NCBI GenBank assembly: GCA_963573305.1
Contig: OY754337.1
Location: 76,955,094 to 77,019,093 of the forward strand
Direction of reading: 5' to 3'
Origin: Pyrrhosoma nymphula
Lineage: Eukaryota > Arthropoda > Insecta > Odonata > Coenagrionidae
Length of the DNA stretch: 64,000 bases
The notes under the pieces: model-generated
What the model saw: only the letters and a program-made list of their open reading frames with translations
The model's database searches: none
Told to the model about the DNA's origin: nothing
Shown here: positions 59,022 through 64,000 of the stretch, one piece after another
Position numbering within the stretch: the first letter of the stretch is position 1
Layout: the number at the start of each line of letters is the position of its first letter
Position numbers and translations under genes: made by a program

Positions 59022-62000
59022 CTGCAATAGAAAAATTAATTAGAGCCTGCACAACAGACTTATGTATGCACGAGAGAATCAAAAAGTGGATTTCTATTGG
59101 TTATGATTAAAATACAGAAAGACAGAAATGATTGTCTAAGTCCATAATCATAATCTTTGAATACATAATGGGTTAAGACTTCATTACTCAGGAGTAGCAG
59201 AAGCATTTTTTTACTGTCCCAGATTAATAGAATATGTACAAGAAAATATCCCACTCCCAACATTAACTTGAACCATCTCAAATTTTGCATGTATTGCAAA
59301 ATGCATATTTTAATGTCAAGTTAAGCGGCCTTGTTCAGGTTAACTAGATACATATCTTGATTTGTGGCAATAATATGTAGACTTCTATGAGAAATGAACT
59401 TAAATTTAAATTTGAAATTCAAGGGAAACAACATTTTTTATTTCAATGCTGCAATATAAAGAATATCCTGCTGACACAACTAGGGGTAGCTCAAAATTTG
59501 TTCACCCCCCACCTCCAAGATGGCACCCTGAATGGTTGCCCTGGTCTTGAGCCACCCCTGCACACTACAGTGCCATTTCAGCAGAGATAACATTTCTTCA
59601 ACTAGCTAATGACGCAAACATAGATGAAAGGCACACAGAGGACTATAATTTCATACGACTAAAAGTGGTCTCATGTATTACATCCATTGATGAAAAGTTT
59701 ACTCCTGCTGAACTATATGATATCAAACTGTCACATAACCTTAAAAATATTGAACGTTCAATCATCAGATTCTATTCCTTCAAAAAGTGCAGTCTTAGAA
59801 AAGTTTTCATTGGTAACTAATACTTTAAAAAATATTTACTCCTAATCATACATAGACACACATGAAATATGCGGCTCATAATAGCAAATGACTACGCTAC
59901 AAGTTAATTAATAAGTATAAAAAATTCAATTTTCTTACCCAATATTGACAAAATCACCACCACAAAATCAAAAAGATTCCATGGCTCTTTGAAATAATGA
60001 TAACGAAGAGCGAAGATTTTCATTAGGCATTCACTGCTAAATATAACAATAAAGATCATATTAAGATTCTCTAAAATAAAGCTGAATGTTTCTGACTGTT
60101 GATAGTGATCCAAAGTCATTGTGAGCATGTTAAAACCAATGAACAGCATGATGATCATGTCAAACTTCTTGTTTGTACAAATTTCAAAGACAATTGCTTG
60201 TGGTTTCCACTGCAAAAAAATTAAGAGACCATTAAACATTTGATGCAAGGAAAGAAATTTAGCTTTGCACTAATGGTAATAACATTAGTTACCCTTGGTC
60301 TTGGAATAGCTTTGAGTGGTTTCTTTGATCCCATCTTTTTCATCGCATTGTAGTATTTCTTCTGATCTTCAGTCATGAACATCTCCAGTGATCCTCCTGC
60401 GTAGAGTCAAAACATATTTCTGATTTTCCAGTGGCATAATAAAGTACAATAGTTTACATTTATGTACAATACATTTATAATTAATACAATCATTCAGTAA
60501 TGCCAAATAGATAATGGGATGGATTCAGTAACAGGTATTCTTGAAGTGATCTGAGAATACTTGTATAATAATCAGCTAAGTCACACAATACAAATTATTA
60601 TGCATCCTAATGCATAATTATTTTTCACCCTTTTGTTGCCATGGATGAGCTAATATGCACTGAGAAGTTACGTCCTCTGTTGGAGCACTAATTATCTGTC
60701 TTCAAACTGTATAAATGTAAGTACGAAACCTTAATTAAAGGATGATCAATAAAGCATTGTGGAAATGATAAAAATACTTCATTGGAGTATCCAGAGTATT
60801 TAGAAACATTGGAGCCTTGACTAAGATGAAATTTTGACATTACAACTACGAAATGTTCAACTAATGCAATTTAAACATAAAAATTTGTCAGGGTTGTGAT
60901 ATGACGTCCACAACATATCCGAGGTCAAGTTCTGCCTGTATAAGGTCCCAGTACTGCCACAGTGACTCCGTCATTGAGCAAGGGTTAAGAGAAGGTATGA
61001 GAACGAGGTTCAGATGATATCTCATATTTTACTCTTAACTTCCATTCATTTAGCTCTGCATATGTGAAACTGACTTGAAACTTTGTCTAGATACTCCTGT
61101 ACTCCTAATGACTACACAATATTCCAGGGTAGCTAAATTAATTAATGAATCCCTTCCGTTCCTCCCTCTGACTTTCCATTACGTCATAATGCTCTGGCCA
61201 TAAAGGGGGTGGGATTCTCTGGCAGTAGGGGTTGAACATAATGTAACCATAACTTTATATCCATGAAAAAATTCCATTCCAAAATGTAAAAAAATACAGA
61301 AATAAACTTTTTTTACAGCTGAAAATATTCACGAGCTACTAGAAGAAAGATTAAATTTAGGATGGTTACCAAAGTATACTAATTATAAATGACAAGGGTG
61401 ACACTCGTTCTCATTCTTTTTTTAGGCATGCATACACATATCATGCACTGAACTACTTACACTTAAATTGAAACATTATGAATATTATTAATTATTTTTA
61501 CTCTCAGGTCAATTTTGAAATAATAGATTCTTTTGAAGAGTTTACCACTATTTTCGGATTTTATATGGCAACTTTTTATTTTAGGTATGTACATATATAA
61601 TTCTGAGATTCAAAAATGAAAATTACAGTTATACTGACAACTGTTTTCCTAATTACTCAGATGCTTAACAGCCTCGCAAATGTTTTCTCAAGTCACAGCT
61701 TCATATATTGTTTTCATTACTGATATTGGCAATGCACTTCTTTCATATACAGATCACTAAGATGTTTACATCATGTATTGCACTTAAGAAAAATTTGTAA
61801 TGAAAAGAGATAACTGGAAACATATTTGTTGAAAAAACTATAAAAATACTTATCTTTTTCTTCTGTTCATTGAAATTATCAATGATTACTCCTATAAACA
61901 GGTTAAGGGTGAAGAATGAGCCAAAAATTATAAAGAATACAAAATATAAATACATGTAGATATTCGTCTCTCTGATGGGCTGTTTCCCAACCTGTGAAAG

Positions 62001-62271
62001 AAAAAATATCAATGGAATAGATTTCACTAGATGAAGGAGCTTTTACATTACGTCCTGTACTTTCATAAAAGTATACCTCTCTGGAGTCTATAGCATCATT
62101 CATGATTTGTATCCACCCCTTGAAGGTAGCAACTTGAAACAGAGACAAGTATGCCTTCCCCACATGATCGAAGTTCATAGGCGAGTTCTCCCAGGTGTAA
62201 TTCTCAGCAGTACAAGCATTCCGATCAGCTATGATTTCGTAGCTAAGAGTGCTTTTGTTTTGGTTGACACA
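57763..62271 (-). CDS. para: Voltage-gated sodium channel alpha subunit para, 3' five exons
   Basis: Para forms the pore of the insect neuronal sodium channel and is the pyrethroid target. Five exons (62271-62077, 61991-61854, 60400-60293, 60209-59939, 59021-57763) join to about 655 codons: domain III pore loop with the selectivity Lys (TFKGW), III S6 (FFTLNLFIGVIIDNF), the inactivation linker (EMFMTEDQKKYYNAM), domain IV S1-S3, S4 with regularly spaced Arg/Lys (LLRVVRVAKVGRVLRLVKG), pore loop with the selectivity Ala (TSAGW), IV S6 (FLIVINMYIAVILENYSQ), EF-hand-like region and IQ-like WRKHK, a Gly-rich tail and the conserved end HSRSPSL...SADV. Full proteins are about 2000 residues, so two thirds lie beyond the window end. 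One intron is AT-AC; the other three are GT-AG (two only 83-85 bp). Confidence 0.97.
59022..59938 (-). other. para intron, nothing further recognised
   Basis: A 917-bp GT-AG intron splitting a Gly codon in domain IV (S-I-L-G / L-V-L-S). Donor GTAAGA, acceptor TTGCAG. No element found. Confidence 0.85.
59939..60209 (-). CDS. para: para exon: domain IV S1-S3
   Basis: The acceptor TTTTTTTGCAG precedes 60209 and the donor GTAAGA follows 59939. It reads W-K-P-Q-A-I-V-F-E-I-C-T-N-K-K-F-D, S1 (MIIMLFIGFNMLTMTLDHY), S2 (IFIVIFSSECLMKIFALRYH) and S3 (WNLFDFVVVILSILG). It carries one base into the last exon. Confidence 0.96.
60293..60400 (-). CDS. para: para exon: inactivation gate linker
   Basis: Thirty-six codons from AGGSLEMFMTEDQKKYYNAM to LKAIPRPR. 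It carries the MFM fast-inactivation motif. The start at 60400 follows an intron ending ...CTCTAC; the donor GTAACT starts at 60292. The next intron (60292-60210) is only 83 bp. Confidence 0.95.
60401..61853 (-). other. para AT-AC intron (U2-like ends)
   Basis: The intron starts ATAAGT (61853 downward) and ends CTCTAC (60406-60401). Splicing here gives the conserved join NEQKKK/AGGSLEMFM. Vertebrate sodium-channel genes are known to have an AT-AC intron at this place, of the class spliced by the major (U2) spliceosome. No branch-point analysis was possible. The 1.45-kb interior shows no element I can name. Confidence 0.82.
61854..61991 (-). CDS. para: para exon: domain III S6
   Basis: The acceptor TTCTTTCACAG precedes 61991. 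Forty-six codons: VGKQPIRETNIYMYLYFVFF then I-I-F-G-S-F-F-T-L-N-L-F-I-G-V-I-I-D-N-F-N-E-Q-K-K-K. The stretch includes the Phe-rich S6 region where pyrethroid-resistance changes are known in other insects; all its Phe residues are present. It ends before ATAAGT. Confidence 0.96.
62077..62271 (-). CDS. para: para exon: domain III pore loop
   Basis: The acceptor TTGCTTTTTTCAG precedes 62271 and the donor GTATAC follows 62077. Sixty-five codons from C-V-N-Q-N-K-S-T-L-S-Y-E-I through NFDHVGKAYLSLFQVATFKG to N-D-A-I-D-S-R-E. TFKGW holds the Lys of the DEKA selectivity filter. The next intron (62076-61992) is 85 bp. Confidence 0.96.
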
Positions 62272-62429
62272 CTGAAAAAAAGCAAATGTAAATATAGCAC
62301 ATACACATATATTATTATCACAGCACACACACAGTTATAAAGCACATTATGTTGTTGAGCTATACAACCTATTCTCTGGGAAGAGAATTTCATAATACAT
62401 AATAATAGTTTATAACAGTAAGTATTTAA

Positions 62430-62665
62430 CCCTTTAACTGCTCCCATCGTCTATAGGCGATTTGAAGTATGGTTTATGGTTTTAGTAAAAAAAGTTCAAC
62501 AATTCGTATTCAACAGTAAAATCAGACGATTATTACTCATTGTAAATTTTAAAACTAATTTTCCTTTAAATAAAAAGTGACAAATTTTAAAATTACGCAA
62601 AAATTTAGAAAAAAAGTTTGCGTTTGGGGAGAGCTATCTTTCAGATTATTTGCGCAGTTAAAGGG
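62430..62665. mobile_element. piggyBac-type MITE with TTAA target sites
   Basis: CCCTTTAACTGC (62430-62441) and GCAGTTAAAGGG (62654-62665) are perfect inverted ends flanked by TTAA (62426-62429, 62666-62669). CCCTTT-type ends with TTAA are characteristic of piggyBac/Looper relatives. 236 bp, non-coding. It differs from the TIR of 10358-13513. Confidence 0.88.
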
Positions 62666-63559
62666 TTAATACAGTATGTCTTCGAGTATTAGTAGAGAAG
62701 TTTCAAGTATTTTTCATCAGATGAAAACCTTTCTTCAACTTATAGTTGCATCAAAAAATTAGTAGGTTTTCTTGGGGTCAATATTTAAGCTTGGATGTTC
62801 TCTTTTACCCATTGGCCATGGAGAAAATTTGCTGTGAAATACATTAAATCAATGTTTCGCGTTTCGTATTAGGGCCAACCTCTGCCAATTACTCTTGGAA
62901 CCTCTGATTTGCAAACTCACAAGTGAAACAGAATGACAATTTTCCCACTTCTCATCAAGAAATATTGAGAAATTGACTTCTATGCTTCCCGATACACGAC
63001 ACAGCAACAGGGCTACCTGAGTGAGCTACAACTTTCCATAAGTTTCATAAATGCTGTTTTATATCCATTGTTCTTTCCATGACAGGCAGAATGGAAATGT
63101 CCTTCTGGCAACTATTCACTTTTCTTGAATCATGAGCTCCAACAGTAACTTACTGATTACCGACATTTGCAAATGTCAAAAACAGGCAACTTACCAGAGC
63201 CCATGAAGAGAGTAGTTGAAAAGAATTGCACATCTTCTTCTCTGATATATATATATCAAATTTTCAGGCTTAACTTGGTGGAACCACATTGCGATAGTTT
63301 GGAATTAATTTCACTTCGTAATATTCCATAGAAAGTTTTATTTCTTCTTGCAATCCAAAAACAAAAATTTATGTGTGTTGAATGAAATGCTCCCTTCCCA
63401 ATCTCCTCTCCTGACCTTACCTTTCCTTCCCCCGTGATGAAATTCTTTAACATTGCTCAACCCCGCCCCTTATTATTTCGGACCATTAAGGCACTCTCCT
63501 CCAGTTGGCTCCTTTCCCATCCTCTTCTTTCCCTCCCCCTACACCCCCACTCTGTATAT

Positions 63560-63665
63560 AAGGGGCTTGTGGTGAACCTATGTCACCTTGATAATGACTG
63601 TGTAATAGTCAAAACCCTGGGTCAGAAGAAATAAAACTCTCTGTGAAATATTACAAAGTGAAATT
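63560..63665 (+). repeat. Possible Penelope-like 3' tail
   Basis: TTGATAATGACTGTGTAATA followed by GTCAAAACC, CAGAAGAAATAAAACTCTCT and GTGAAATATTACA resembles the conserved 3' UTR wording after GIY-YIG domains in some Penelope-like elements. No coding part adjoins it, and the match is from general familiarity only. Confidence 0.35.
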
Positions 63666-64000
63666 ATTTCTAAATTATTCTTATTCTCTTTTAGCTCTGC
63701 TATATTTATCCTCTTAGCCAGATGTAAAGACATCAAAAAGCAATCAAAAGCAAACTTTGAGCTTAATTTGAGGCTTCATTTAAACAGCAAAAGAAACAAA
63801 TTGTATATATCCACATTAAGATTTATTAAACTAAACAAGGTTTTAACAGGGAGCTGTCATTAATCAAAGTCCTTGAAAATGATAGTTACCCATCAAGACC
63901 TAAAACAGTCACACAACTAAAACTTATGTGGGGACACATACCATAAACAAGTGTTCCTTTTCTTGTGAGGAGCCAGCAAAGTTTTACACTTTGACTTATA

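Larger units (their letters stand above)
62272..64000 (-). other. para intron running off the window
   Basis: No exon for III S5 or earlier parts was found on the minus strand up to 64000, so the intron is at least 1.7 kb. It holds a piggyBac-type MITE (62430-62665) and a possible Penelope-like tail (63560-63665). Confidence 0.75.

Noticed and set aside
57805..59110. Several plus-strand open frames opposite the para last exon
   Set aside because: They are antisense shadows of a well-supported coding exon; Pro/Ser-rich wording mirrors the Gly-rich tail.
60401..61853. U12-type (minor spliceosome) intron in para
   Set aside because: The donor reads ATAAGT rather than ATATCC(T), so it fits the U2-dependent AT-AC class better than a classical U12 intron.
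63256..63453. Upstream para exon
   Set aside because: The translated sequence has no similarity to sodium-channel III S5 or neighbouring segments.
1..64000. CRISPR arrays, bacterial operons, integrons or phage
   Set aside because: No regularly spaced repeats and no prokaryotic gene organisation; all conserved genes are intron-split animal genes.

Overview
The window is animal nuclear DNA, most probably from an insect with a large, transposon-rich genome. It holds parts of two conserved, intron-containing genes in convergent (tail-to-tail) orientation, separated by about 36 kb of AT-rich DNA packed with old mobile elements. There is no bacterial or operon-like organisation. The sodium-channel sequence, including its insect-style C-terminal tail, is the main reason to say insect; I cannot name the species.

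Gene 1 (+ strand, 936-21763) is the 3' part of a peroxisomal ABC half-transporter of the ALD family (ABCD1/ABCD2 type; fly Abcd1). Eight exons join in one frame to give 411 residues, covering the end of the membrane domain and the whole nucleotide-binding domain. The 5' exons lie before the window. Its introns are filled with transposons: hAT-type elements (119-683, 17199-18650), MITEs, an internally deleted mariner (8421-9381), a LINE fragment, a decayed piggyBac-type element (10358-13513) and tRNA-derived SINEs.

Gene 2 (- strand, 62271 down to 57763) is the 3' part of the voltage-gated sodium channel para. Five exons give about 655 residues, from the domain III pore loop through S6, the MFM inactivation linker, all of domain IV and the C-terminal tail. 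The intron between domain III S6 and the inactivation linker begins AT and ends AC instead of GT-AG. The rest of the gene lies beyond 64000.

The intergenic region has three parts. 21.8-33.9 kb is AT-rich with almost nothing recognisable. 33.9-51.9 kb is a dense transposon graveyard: a 2.9-kb element with two ~1-kb inverted arms around a small Cys-rich ORF; Penelope-like fragments; a MITE pair; two tandem R4/Dong-type retrotransposon copies set in AAT repeats; a diverged third R4 fragment; a LINE reverse transcriptase remnant; two near-identical hAT MITEs with perfect 8-bp target duplications; and a decayed hAT element. 52-57.7 kb is the downstream flank or 3' UTR of para.

No complete new gene system is evident. 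The items most worth a second look are the AT-AC intron of para, the giant inverted-repeat element with its Cys-rich ORF, and the tandem R4/Dong copies that share the same three in-frame stops.
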